A DNA stretch of 64,000 bases from Carallia brachiata (lineage: Eukaryota; Streptophyta; Magnoliopsida; Malpighiales; Rhizophoraceae), in the NCBI GenBank assembly GCA_021464245.1, contig JADCRB010000031.1, forward strand, positions 2,004,762 through 2,068,761, given 5' to 3'. The translations under genes and the position numbers were made by a program. This document shows positions 52,184-64,000 of the stretch, piece by piece (the first letter of the stretch is position 1; the number at the start of each line of letters is the position of its first letter). The notes under the pieces are model-generated. The model had not been told where the DNA came from, made no database searches, and saw only the letters and a program-made list of their open reading frames with translations.

Positions 52184-55100
52184 CGCCAGGCTTCTAGGAT
52201 TGTTGTATCTGATGTCATTGTTCTGTAGGCTTAGCTCCTGTGTATATATTTTGAACAAGTTGATACGATTCATTAACCATCTAGAGTCTGCCGTGTTCAC
52301 AATCACAAGTCGTCTAATGCGTACATATTCTTTGGGCTTTAGAGTTAATCGGGACACGTCATGATACAGGCGATGCAACTGACCGCTGTACATGGCCAGC
52401 TGCTGTTTTGGCACCTTGGTCTGTTTTACTGGCAGTAGCAGTCCAAGTATGATAGCTCAGGATGAGGAACAAAGAACCCCACCTTTTGTTCTTGTAATGT
52501 TGGCTTGTTTTTTGCAGGTTTTGTCCAGAACTTAATGAATCATCTTTCTGTTACAATTTGCAGGTTCTGTAATTGTTCTGTATGGTTATCCTCGTTGAGA
52601 TGAATGGCTGCTGTACTATCTGTATAGAAATCTTAGCCGCTATGGGGATTGAACTTGGTAAGCTGATTTGCATTATAACTAAACTTCACTGCTCTTTTCG
52701 ACTTCTTTCATATATCGCAGAAAGCCCAAATGGGATCCATCACTACATGATTCAAGGGTTGTGCCATTTTATTGCCTCGCTTGAACAATTTTATAGTGCT
52801 TACCGTATCTGTGGAAAAATTTTCAATTTCATTTTTCATTGGAATATTTTGCAACCTCCATAATCTTAAAAAAAAAAAAGAGGGAATTTTTAATTTAATT
52901 TATATTTTTTAGTGAGTATAATTTATTTATTATTTAATTATTTAATAAGTAAGATTTATTTGAAATAAAAGATAAAAAATAAATTATATAGTATTAGATT
53001 ATGGGTAAATTTTATTTATTAAAAAAATAGTAATAGTATTTATTAAAAAAAATAGTAAATATTAATAAATGTTATATGTAAATTAAATGAACATGTGGAG
53101 ATTTTCTTTACCCCATAACAATCGAAAATATTAGACGGTAAGCTGAGATCCAATAATAAATTATACGTTAAACTCTAGTACACTTATTTACTCTTAATCT
53201 TATTAGATCAAAAGGGTGAACAAAGTACGGTCCCAAAACGCAAAGAAACTCAAGCTTTTGGATTATAAAAGATTTAGGATTTGTTTCGCTTATCTGTTTA
53301 ATATTATTATTACTAATTACTATTATTGATTATTACTACTGATAACTGATTGTTAATTGCTGTTACCTGTTGGTAATTGCTAAAAAAATTAATGAAGTGT
53401 TTGGTTAATTTTGTACTTACTGTTACTGTTAAATAATTAAATAACTGATTTGGACATTTAATTTATATTAATATATTATATTAACTTAATATATTATATT
53501 AACAAAATTATCTTTATATTTTATAATTTTTTTAGAATAAATATTTTATAAATAATATTAAGAATTTTCTCATTTAATTTTTAATTTTTTAAAAAATATT
53601 AATGTTTACTAGATAATATAAAATATAATTTTTGAAATATTTTTTAAATATCAATATTAATGAAAATTTGAAGTAAAAAATTATTTAAAAATTATTAAAA
53701 AATAAAAGTGTTACATTTATATAAATATTGATGAAATTTAATAACTACTAATAAATTATATTCAAACGGTAAATAAAAAAACTATAAATTTATATAAATA
53801 TTATTTGATAATATTTTAGTCTATATAAATTATTCTTAATATTAAAAAAATTGAAAAGTAACTCAAAAATAAAAAGTAATCTTGAATTACTTTTCAATCA
53901 ACTGCTTTTAAAATCACATAAGAAATAAATAGAATCAAATAACAAATAAAAAAATTAACCAAGCACTCATTTCTTTACTTTTTAAAAATAAAATATAAAT
54001 GTACCTTTTTAAAAATAACCCAAACAATCCCTTAATACCATCTTAAAAAATCAATCAAACTTTTGAATTAAATAATTTCAGGGCAAAATTAAATTCTTTG
54101 GTGAGATGTATGAATTTAATTTAAGATGGTTACTATTTTATCTGGTTCGGTAGGGGACAAGAACTCAGAACAAGACCGGTGTGTCCCATAAGAATTTGTG
54201 GCCTAGTTGAGTTTTTTTTCCTTTTTTTTGTTTAAGAAAAAAATTGGTATCTCAATGAATTTATCTTAATTTTTATTTCAGTTGAAATTGTGACTGATAT
54301 TTTTGAAATAGAAATTGATATTTTTGAAATATAAAAATAAGAAGTGTTTCATTAATTTTCATTTTAAAAATATTACTTATAATTTCAATTGAGATAAAAT
54401 TTGAGATAAATTTACTCAAAATATGTATGCTTACTCTTTTTTTTAACTCATTGAAGTCAAGCACTCAAAAAAACAAAAAAACAAAAAAAAAAAAGAAAAG
54501 AATGAAGAACATATCTGAAATTCAAATCTCAATATCGTGATTGAGATCATTCCTCCAACCATAAAATAAAAAACGGAAAATATACCTGGCCATACCAAGT
54601 CGTGGCTAAATAATTTTTAAATTGATATTTTGTGCAATGAATAAGATAATTTATGTAATCATAATAATAAAAAATAATATAAAATAATATTATTATTTTT
54701 TATAATTCATATTTATAGTTGTAGTTACATAAAATGTAATTTTGTTGCATAAATCAAACGTCATTTAGATGCTGTTTCGCCGTTTGCATTTAGACAACTA
54801 ATGGTGCCCAAAAAAAAAAAACTTTGGTTTAGTGCCTTTTTCTGACTTGGCGGGGTCGATCTTCAGTTATTCTCCAACCGAATTACCACACAAACGGAAA
54901 AAACAAAAACTACAATCTCTGTCCTTATCAATCCAGAAACTGAAAACAGAACCGAAAAACAAAATTTTGCCACCCCAAGACAGGAACGGGCAACCAATTC
55001 AACGGCAGTTATGGCTACGTTGTCAAGAACTGTCCTTTTTATCCATCTTCTTTCTTTCAATTGTATCTTCTTCCCACCTGAAAGCCTCAATCACCAAAGC

Positions 55101-55260
55101 ACCCCCTTTCCCCGGCGGCGGTCGATACCCACGTTGGAGGAGGAGACGGAGGAGGAGAGAAACTAAAGAGAGGCAAAAGACAAAGATATATACAGAAAGA
55201 AAAAAAAACAAGTCAGTTAGTGTTTGAAGAAGAGGGGGGGTGACAGAGAAAAATAATGAG
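52184..55260. other. Spacer between HMGB14-like and CHX genes
   Basis: About 52.18-52.86 kb looks like HMGB14 3' UTR or flank. About 52.9-54.7 kb is very AT-rich and holds a MITE-like copy. About 54.84-55.26 kb is probably the CHX promoter and 5' UTR. There is no supportable gene. Confidence 0.5.
52905..53027. mobile_element. MITE-like element, copy C
   Basis: Terminal inverted repeats TTTTTTAGTGAGTATAATTT at the left and an inverted match ending ...TTTATTTATTAAAAAA at the right, with internal TTATATAGT. Same family as copies A and B at 2.0 and 4.1 kb. Confidence 0.45.
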
Positions 55261-55279
55261 ATGGATCTCAACGCCTTGA
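55256..55279 (+). promoter_or_regulatory. Overlapping upstream ORF at the CHX start
   Basis: An ATG at 55256, 5 nt before the CHX ATG and in another frame, opens a seven-codon ORF ending TGA at 55277-55279, inside the CHX coding sequence. If the transcript starts upstream of it, it could lower initiation at the main ATG. Confidence 0.6.
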
Positions 55280-57104
55280 CAAATTTGTACCGTGATCCAA
55301 ATGACAAGCTGCAACCATGCTACGTCGTGAATATCACGGCCACCCATGGCATTTGGCAAGCCGACAACCCTTTGACTCAAGCTCTCCCGCTCTTGGCCGC
55401 ACAGCTTGCCGTCGCCATCTTTTTCACCCGCACTGTCTACTACCTCCTCAGGCCTCTTCTTATCCCGAGAATCGTTGTGGACATTCTGGTAAGTCATCCG
55501 CAAACGCTACACGAACGTCATTTCATTTTCAAGTTACCCTGCAATTATCCTGCAATTTGAAATCAAAGATTAAGGATTACGCTCTTGACGCATTTTGTCT
55601 CGAATTCGAATTGCACTTGTTGTTATTCGAGTCTCTCTGGTATGTTTTAATGTAAAATTTTCGTGATTTGTAAGCGCTCCTGATCTTGGTACGGGAACAA
55701 ATATATTCATACATTAAAAACAAAAGGTGGCGTGAAAAGAAATAAAACACATAAATGCGTGTATAAATGTTGTTGTTGTTTTTTTTTTTTAACTCATTCT
55801 TGGTCAGATTTTGAAATGTTTATTGTGAGAGTTCATGCAATCGTCAAATGAATGTGGTTGAGGATCGGAATTTGATTGCAATTGCAGGGTGGTATATTGA
55901 TGGGGCCAACTGCCTTGTACCAACTCGAGCTTATTTCTGGTCTGTTCCCTTTAAGGAGTGTGAATATGGTAGAAACATTGGCCTATTGGGCGTTGAGTTG
56001 CCATATGTTCTTGGTTGGTCTCGAAATGGACGTTTCCTTGCTCTTTCAAATTGGCAAGAGGGAAATGGTGCTCGCGGCTGCCGGAATTATCGTCCCATTT
56101 ACCGGAGGCATTGGCCTATTTTTCTTCATGAACGTGGGCAGTGACACCTACAACAAAAGTGGTTGCTTTTTCTGGGGTACTGCTCTCGCGGTCACCGGAT
56201 ACTCCATTGTAGCGCGATCTTTGTCCGATCTCAGTATCCTCCACACGGATGTTGGAAGATTGGCCGCCCACATTGCTTTTGTCACTGATTTAGCCACATG
56301 GATTCTTCTTGCAATTATGATACCACTGCAGCTCAGCGTCACGGAAGCAATTTATGCATTGCTTTGCACAACAGCTTTTGGTATTTTCTGCTTCTACGCA
56401 GTCCGCCCTGCTTTGAAATTCATAATCAAGCGCTCTGCTCGCGGAGGCAACAACAACTTCAGTGAATACTTTTTTTGCAGTGTTCTTGCCAGCGTTTCGG
56501 TGTTTGCCTTCATAACCGAAGCCTTCGGTGTGCATTCAATTGCTGGAGCTTTCATCTTCGGGCTGATTTTTCCGGATAAAGCACTGGCTGGGCTGATTAT
56601 TGAGAAATTTGAGGACTTCATTTCAGGGTATATGCTGCCGCTGTTCTTTGTTATTTGTGGGATCAGAATAGACTTTTGGAAAGTGGTCGCATGGGGAAGA
56701 TTATCTGTCGTCTTAATAGCTTCTGCTTCACTTAAAGTCGTGAGCACTTTCGTTGCTCATTACAACTCCAATGTGACTACCACAGATTGCTTTGCTCTTG
56801 GGATCATTTTGAATACCAAAAGCCTCGTGGCATTAGTCATCCTTAACCTGGGCTATGACAGAGGGGTACTCTCTTCTCTTTGTTTTATTTGTTTCTTGTT
56901 TGTAGGTATACACTAGTACAGTTACTCGATTTCAATCACGTTTTTTTATCTTACTGATGAGGGGAGAACTGAGAATCGAATTCCAGATCCCTCAATTGAA
57001 AGCCTCAGTTTCCAACCATCCTCTCTATGGCGGGTTCTCACTCACTTTCAATCATTTACATATCACGTAAAGCCGATTTACGCTTAAATGATTAGCAAAA
57101 GTAC

Positions 57105-57189
<85 letters not shown>

Positions 57190-58680
57190 TAGTCTCATTT
57201 TTGCTAGTGCCTTAAATTTGAAATAGTGAAACCTAGCAAGAAATGCCAACTCCAATGTAGCAACTTTGACTTCATAACTCTGCTTTGTGATCACTTCTAA
57301 CATTTGTGAATTTCGCATTATAATGCCTCACAGATTCTGAGCCATCAAGATTATTCAACAATGGTGCTTTCAGTTGTGATAATGACAGGGGTGGTTTCGC
57401 CGATTCTCTTCTACATGTACTGCTCCGCCAAACGCTTATCTCAGCACAAGGAAAGAACAATACAAAAAAGAAAACAAGACAATGGACTCCGAATCCTGGC
57501 TTGCCTGCAGGACTCGAGGAATGTGTTCGGCTTGCTCAACCTCTTAGACTCCTCCAATCCAACGAAACAATCTCCTCTCACCGTCGTGGCTCTTCACCTG
57601 GTCGAGCTCACCGGACGTGCCTCTGCCATGCTTATCGTGCACAGCCTTGGTAAATCTGATAAACGCAGCAAAAACAACCAGTCGCAGGAAATTCTTAGTG
57701 CACTCGAAGGTTATGCCAGTGCGACAGGCCTTGTTGCCTTCCAACCGATTACTGTGATGTCCCCATTTTCCACAATGCACGAAGATATCTGTGCTCTAGC
57801 CGAGGACAAGCAAACAGCCTTCTTAATATTACCATTCCACCGGCTGCCAATACAGGATGGGAAATTGGAGGACGAGGGTAGCGCTCCCTTCAGGGGTGTG
57901 AATATAAACGTGTTGGCCGATGCCCCGTGCACGGTTGGAATTTTCGTAGACAGGGGATTTGGCAACGTTGCAGAAGGACAATCCAACCTCACCGCGCGCC
58001 AAGTAGCCATGTTCTTCATTGGCGGCCCCGATGATCGCGAGGCGCTAGCCTACGCCAGGCGAATGGCAGGGAGCCGGTGGGTGAATCTGAAAGTTGTGAG
58101 ATTTTTCCCTGGAGATGAAGTTGAAGAAATTAGTTCGCCTGAGCTTCCAACTAACCAGCAACTTCGATTGCTGACTGCACCTTCCTACGTTAACAAACAG
58201 CAGAGAAAGGACGACGAGTACGTGAACGAGTTCAGGCTAAAGACGGCCGGAGAAGAGAACATCAGTTACGTAGAGAGAACAGTCAACAATGACGAGGAGT
58301 TGGTCTTAGCAATCAAAGAAATGGACCAAGGATTTGATCTCTATGTGGTGGGGAAAGGTGATGGGATAGTTTCACCTCTGACAAAGGGGTTAGTGGATTG
58401 GTGTGATTATCATGAACTGGGCGCTCTGGGAGATTTACTGGTAACATCTTCGTTTGCAAAAGGGTCTGTTCTTGTGGTGAGGCAGTATTCTGATTCTTCT
58501 GATGTAAGTGATGTTCCATCCCTGGCGTCCGCCTCGCAGCGTGGTTCCCAGTCCGACAGGCATGGTTTCGGGGCCTGGGACCATCATCCTGAAGATGGTC
58601 ATCATGGGAGTGAGCTTGATCTTGAGATGGAGCCATTTGCCTGGCGCAGAGAGAAGCAGGATGGCATTGTTAATCATTAA
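55261..58680 (+). CDS. Cation/H+ antiporter, CHX family (CPA2)
   Basis: Three exons: 55261-55488, 55888-56865 and 57334-58680, in-phase GT-AG, 850 residues, typical for plant CHX proteins (about 770-870). Residues about 38-435 form the multi-span Na+/H+-exchanger domain: PLLAAQLAVAIFFTRTVYYL, then GGILMGPTAL, FLVGLEMD, AVTGYSIVARSLSDL and GIILNTKSLVALVILNLG. The transport-site dipeptide is Thr209-Asp210 (FVTDLATW) where many CPA2 members have Asn-Asp. Residues about 436-850 are the long hydrophilic cytosolic domain with RILACLQD..NVFGLLNLLD and YVVGKGDG blocks. It predicts K+/H+ exchange in an endomembrane or plasma membrane. The subclade cannot be fixed by eye. Intron 2 carries a TA/TG microsatellite. 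Confidence 0.94.
57104..57186. repeat. Compound (TA)n(TG)n microsatellite in CHX intron 2
   Basis: About 7 TA repeats followed by about 33 TG repeats with one interruption (TTG near 57149). Alternating purine-pyrimidine, so able to form Z-DNA. Confidence 0.95.
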
Positions 58681-60565
58681 TGAATGATCAGTGCCATGTC
58701 CATAATGCCTGCCAAGCTGACTGATGACATTGTTCTGCTCTCTCTTGGGCTGTCCCTTTTTTTTTTTTTTTTGGTTTTTTAGATGGACTCCATAATTTAA
58801 TGCTATAAACAAAGGTAAAATGTATATTTGGTGATCAAACTGATCATTGTTGTTTTGTTTGTTTAATCAGAAACTCAGGAGCATCAAGTCTCCTTGTTGT
58901 AATAGCAAGGCATTGATTGGCTAATTATTTGAGGTTATTTGCATGGCATATTGCTGAAAAATTTTCGAAAGATTTCTACATAAGTAATAACATGGATCAT
59001 TACATATGTATTATGACACATATGACTACTAGTATTATGGAATGAGTCAATTAATTTAGCGTCAGACGTTAATAGATTTGTAATCAATAATAATAATTAT
59101 CTTTTTATTTTTTATTATTATTTTTTTTTTTTTGCACTGAACAATAGACAGGAAAAGGAGTAAATCACACAATTAATAGTCATGATGTTTATTTCAAGAT
59201 ATTTATTATTATTCCTTATATATAGACATTTTATTTGAGTTTTTACGTAGCTATGTATTATCTGGTTTCAAAAGCTTCGTTGCACGGACTTGTGAGATTA
59301 AACAATTGAGACTAAGTACGTAACGCTGCGTGAATTCTGTTCTTTTCAAAGTCAATTGAGTTACAGGTAATATGTTGCACGAGAAAGAGTTTCGATCTAA
59401 TCTGAATGCACTCCTGAAAAAAAAAAAAAAACATAAAATTTGGTTGTCTAATTTTAGGGAAGAACAATATAAAGAGGCGCTAAACCAACTTGGCAATTAC
59501 TCTTGTTTTTTTTTTTTTTTTTTGCTTGAAACCCTGATATTTGAAAGTTTATTAGATCTGACTAATTTGATTCGAATTGGGTGGACCTATTAAAAAGGAT
59601 AAAATTTTTTTAGTACCTATTTTTTTCATATATAAGACTCAAATCTGAAACTTTAGTTAAAAAAATCAAATTTATTGTCATTTAAACTAACGGGTGTTGA
59701 TTTAGTTGTTACTCTCGTAATTAGATGTGTGAAGATTGGGCTAGATGGGCCACCCGACAATGGCGGATCCATAATTTTACTCAACAACTCAACGATGACA
59801 ATTATATATATATATATAATTACAAACAAGTCAATATTATAGTTTCAATATATTTAATTTCAAAATGTTTATAAATTAGGTTAAATTCGAATTTGATATC
59901 AGCAACGTTGAATAGAAAATAAAGCTGAGCCAAACATAATTTCTTTAAATTAAGATTAAACAAATTATAAAGATTCAATACTTTTATCGAACCAAATGTA
60001 AAAGCATGTTTGAATTTATAATATTAAAATTTAAAACATATTATCATAAATAGATTTAAAATGGCAAAAAATTGTCAATCTTAATAAAACTAAATTGTTA
60101 AAATGTAAAAGTGTTTACTTTTAGTATATAATTATAAATATAGAACTATAAGTTGAAAATGAGATGATCAAACCTACCTAATACACTAAATAAAATTCTT
60201 AATAAATTATAAATGACCTTTGAACAAATCATTTACTAGTCTAAACTAGTCAAACTTGTATTTAATTAAGTTGAATTCATAAATAAGTTTTAAAATTTTA
60301 ATTTGAGTGTCACTTGTTTATACAATTGGACAAAAAATAAATCACAGTTTTATGAATACATAGTTTATTTTTAATGTTTAATAGGAAGATAAAAGACATA
60401 GTTTAAGAATAAAAGACATAGCAAACAAAATATACATATTTATAAAGAAGAGATTAAAAATTGAGTTTATAAAATTTTTGTACCTCCTAAATTTTCATCT
60501 AGTACAAATTTTTTTTATCTATATTTGTAAATTAAGTGGAATAAAAATTAATTTTCATTAGGGGG

Positions 60566-60667
60566 TTAAAGTCATTTTTCAGTTGGGACAAAGACAATTT
60601 TTAACATGATAATATCTTAAAGTCATTTTTCAGTTGGGACAAAGACAATTTTTAACATGATAATATC
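60566..60667. repeat. 51 bp tandem duplication
   Basis: Two identical 51 bp units, 60566-60616 and 60617-60667, each starting TTAAAGTCATTTTTCAG and ending GATAATATC. Confidence 0.95.
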
Positions 60668-61497
60668 GAAATTTTCATTTGAAATCTTAGTTCTTTAAAA
60701 TTTCTTCCTCATCTATAAGTGGTTTCATCGCTACAAGTCTAGAGATAGAGTTAACTAAATTCTTAGTTTTAAGTTCAGGTTTAAATTTAGTGTCTATTAA
60801 CCCAAAAAAAAAAAAGGAAATAAATTTATCGTTTTTTATTTTTCTTCCCTTTCGGTCTCTTTATTGGTCTTCCAAGAGCCTCGTTGACAGTTGACACGCG
60901 ATCAGATCGCAAATTGAGGTCACTTAAACCAGTTAAATTTAAAATTCTCGTTTTCTTAAAAAAAAAAAATGTTAGACAACAATATTTAGTAATAATAAAT
61001 TGATACAAATTATTAAATAATTATAATTTTAAAAAGATCAAATAAGTTATAAAATGTCGTTAGATAAAATGCGTGATTATTTTATTGTTAACTAAAATTA
61101 AGATGTGTAATGAAGCTCATTAAAAAATGTGTGTCCTTGGCACCAAGTTTTTGAAATGATTACAATTATAAACATGTTAATTATTCTTAATGGTATTCTC
61201 TTAACCTACGATAGCAATTCTCGGACGTAACTTATTGAATCATAATATTTTTTGTTAGATAAAATTAGAGGTAAGTAAGCTATTCTATATGCATTAAAGG
61301 AATATCAAGTTTATTGGACACCGATGTTTGTATCAAAGAGATTATTTGTGTATATTTTTTGTAACTAACAATAATATAAAGACCAATGCTAAAAAAAAAT
61401 AGAGTATAATCATCTATTTCATGTAAATATTATATCATTTGTGCCTAAAAAAAATGTTATATCATTTAATATATGCAATATTTATTCTACAATAACC

Positions 61498-61615
61498 ACT
61501 AATGTATAGCTTAGTGACTACAAAGTTGATAACTTGGGGTAAGATTTAGAATTTGAACTCTAAATTCACTTCACTATGAGTTAAAGTTCTTTCCCTTCCT
61601 CCATCTAGACCTATA
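61498..61615 (+). mobile_element. Possible tRNA-derived SINE fragment
   Basis: Box A-like TATAGCTTAGTGACTA is followed by box B-like GAATTTGAACTC about 45 bp later. A body reading CACTTCACTATGAGTTAAAG and a pyrimidine-rich end follow. It has diverged, with undefined ends. Confidence 0.4.
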
Positions 61616-64000
61616 TATATACATGTTGAATTTAGATCATTTTCAAATAAGATGCATGTGGTTAGGTGTTTAATTTGTAAAGTATATTGTTTAATGTACA
61701 TTATTATTCTTTCAATATGCATACATGAATATTGTTGTGGGCAATGAAAATGACCAATAATCTAGACCGTTACTTAAAGCTCCTTCTTTCTATTAGTTGG
61801 CGGCCTAGAACACAAACGCTTAATTTATTTACTTTAAAATGCATTATTAGGGGGATTGATTAGATGTTCATTGCTTTGATATCAAAAGTCAAACTCATAT
61901 TTGGTAAATTAACCTTTTATCCTTTTTCTTTGTGCAACAGATAACGATTAGCTTCTTTCAAATTCTCACCTCTTAAATTGAGTCTAACGTATTATAAGTT
62001 CTTTCAAATTCTTAACTCTATGAAAGGATATTCACCTATCAAAATACAATTCTTAGGGGTCGGCTTGTATAGATCGAGTGTTTTTAGTCATAAATTCGAA
62101 TCTCAGTTAGAATTAATCAATAAAAGAAATAAAAACAATTTACTAACAAAAACAAATATGATTAGAGAACCAAAGCTAATTATTGTGCACTTTCCGAGAA
62201 TTGTATTTTTATATGTGAATTTCCTTAACCTCTGTTTGTTTTAGCATTACAAACTTATGATAAAGAAGATTTTAAATTTCAATAAACTTTTCTTTGTTTG
62301 GCAAAATTTAAGAAAATAAGTGAGAAAATTAGTGCAGTGTGCAAAATGTCAGACTGTACAATATCTTGACATTGTCAAATCTCATTTTGGACCAAAAAAA
62401 AAAAAGAGAAAAACAAAAAAAAAAGTAGAATTACAAAAATAACCCAATCTCGTCAATTCTTTTACCTTTTTTTTTTTAATCTTTTGTATGTATCTGAACT
62501 ACTAAATAAATAGAGAGAGTTTTATAATTTTAATTATATAATTTTCTTTCTCATTATTTTGTCATACAATCTAAATATATAATTTACTTTCTAATTATAT
62601 TTTTATCACATTTTCTCATCTTTGTAAATAACGTATTTTTACAGTTTTCTTTCTCACAACTTTCTTTTTAATAATTTTTTTCACAATTTTATTTCTCATT
62701 AAAATCTCATAATTTAAAAACACTATAAGAGAAATGAGAATTTGAAAGAAGCTGTCTTACATTAGACTCAATTTAAAATAACTTTATTTTTTCAATGTGT
62801 TTTCTTTTCTCGCCGATTCTTTCCTCCCATTTTCCTATTGTAAGCCCACCTCGTACCCCACAAAAAAAAAAAAAAGAAAATGTTAGCCTGTCCTTCCCGC
62901 CCCTTCCCTCTCCCGAGCGAGAATCAATTTAAAAAGACATTTATTTTTATTAGCAATTATTTAATCAACTTGTTCAAAAAAAAAAAAATCAGCAGCCGTA
63001 AAGGTCCCAACGACCAGAAAGACAGAAATCAATTAAAACTGCAACAGCTCATTGACTTGTCAGATCGATTAGCCAACTCTTTGCCCACTAAACATATGCA
63101 AATTAAGGAAAGGGACAAATGGAGATTTTTTTTTATCAAAAAACAAAAGTCTCTTTACCTTTACTTATAATTATGTATATGAGCATCATTATGTGAATAA
63201 AAATTTAAAAAATATAAATATATTTAATGAATTTTTTTTATAAATTTAATTATTAAATAATTTATATCACTTGAATTACGCTTTAATTCTATCTAAATTA
63301 TATCAACTAAATATTTTCCTCTATGGCTCGATATATTTTCTCCTATGACAGCCACTTTTAGCAATATATCCAGATAGCTTCTGATGTTATTGGTGGTTAG
63401 TGGAACGATCAAAATGCTGTCACGTTTTGAACCGTAGACGTAAAGTCGTTGAAAATATTGTTTAGCAAGCTGTCACAATATAACGAGCTTGAGTACAGGG
63501 ACAAAGAAAGCTCCTGTATCGTGATTAATAATTTTTCTAAAAAAAAATTATTTTTCATTAACATTACTTAATACGTAACAAAAATAACAGAATATAAAAC
63601 AAACAAGACAGTATGCGCAATTAATTATGAAAAAGTGAATATTAGGTTCGTTACACATTGTGTATCTATTACACATTATATCATCTTTATTACGAATTAA
63701 ATATTTTTTAATAAAGAACTTAAAATTGAAAAAGAAAAATTTTTATTATCCATCAATACATTTTTCGTAACATAAAGTGTAATTTTACAAGTGGGAAAAA
63801 ACAAATTCTTTTATATGACAACGAATCCTTTACGGGTAGACTCAAAAATGGCAAGAATAATTCTTAACTCCCACATTTCCTATTTGTTTTATGGTTTAGT
63901 TTCAGAGAAATCGAATTTGTTCTCCTTGGAACTTAGCATAATGCATAAATGAGATGATAAAAAAGATCCTTGAAGATACTTGTCGGAAATATTTCAGGAA

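Larger units (their letters stand above)
58681..64000. other. Gene-free AT-rich tail
   Basis: The CHX 3' UTR probably covers the first 200-250 bp. The remainder is AT-rich, with a 51 bp tandem duplication at 60566-60667 and a SINE-like stretch at 61498-61615. No ORF here (for example 61978-62244 or 62880-63170) shows recognisable motifs. Confidence 0.5.

Noticed and set aside
54832..55227. 131-codon ORF upstream of the CHX gene
   Set aside because: It begins with GTG, not ATG, is Arg/Lys/Ser-rich low-complexity sequence, shows no family motif and lies where the CHX 5' UTR is expected.
62880..63170. 96-codon ORF near the right end
   Set aside because: It is interrupted by poly-A-derived Lys runs, has no domain and its composition is that of non-coding DNA.
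37000..64000. LTR retrotransposon or endogenous viral element
   Set aside because: I looked for reverse transcriptase (YxDD), integrase, protease and gag motifs and for long direct repeats and found none; the only transposase is the MULE.

Overview
This window is nuclear DNA of a flowering plant, most probably a woody eudicot. The evidence is AT-rich spacers with long A/T tracts, multi-exon genes with GT-AG introns, plastid transit peptides, plant-only gene families (DUF26 secretory proteins, CHX exchangers) and Mutator-like transposons. The species cannot be fixed from the sequence alone. No bacterial operon, CRISPR array or viral gene is present.

Layout. Positions 1-12.4 kb hold three copies of a DUF26 (ginkbilobin-type) secreted-protein gene in a block of inverted and direct duplications. 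Copy 1 (minus strand) is intact; copies 2 and 3 (plus strand) are frameshifted. A tRNA-Arg(ACG) gene and a decayed C2-domain gene follow (12.4-13.3 kb). Positions 13.3-16.1 kb hold unrecognised, probably decayed sequence. At 16.2-19.6 kb lies an intact five-exon gene like Arabidopsis At2g34460, a chloroplast NAD(P)-binding protein. MCM3 (22.9-27.9 kb, 16 exons) has E2F-type sites just upstream. A SWI3A-like SANT-domain remnant sits at about 29.1-29.7 kb, and plastid 3-ketoacyl-ACP synthase I (KAS I, 7 exons) at 33.2-36.9 kb. At 41.2-47.0 kb there is a nested pair of Mutator-like elements. A 4.5 kb element with about 300 bp terminal inverted repeats and a broken MuDR-type transposase sits inside an older, roughly 1.3 kb Pack-MULE. 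The Pack-MULE carries a captured 5' piece of an MTV1/ENTH-like gene. An HMG-box gene like HMGB14 (48.1-52.2 kb, 6 exons) and a CHX-type cation/H+ antiporter (55.3-58.7 kb, 3 exons) follow. The last 5.3 kb is gene-free AT-rich DNA.

The genes do not form a functional system. MCM3 (replication licensing), KAS I (fatty-acid elongation), the At2g34460-like protein (plastid), HMGB14 (chromatin) and CHX (ion transport) are independent housekeeping or membrane functions. The order is informative, however. From memory, At2g34450 (HMGB14) and At2g34460 are neighbours on Arabidopsis chromosome 2, while MCM3 (At5g46280) and KAS I (At5g46290) are neighbours on chromosome 5. Here all four lie together, as expected if this window keeps an ancestral order that Arabidopsis split between duplicated blocks. 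The most striking new observation is the nested MULE/Pack-MULE structure with intact target-site duplications at both levels.
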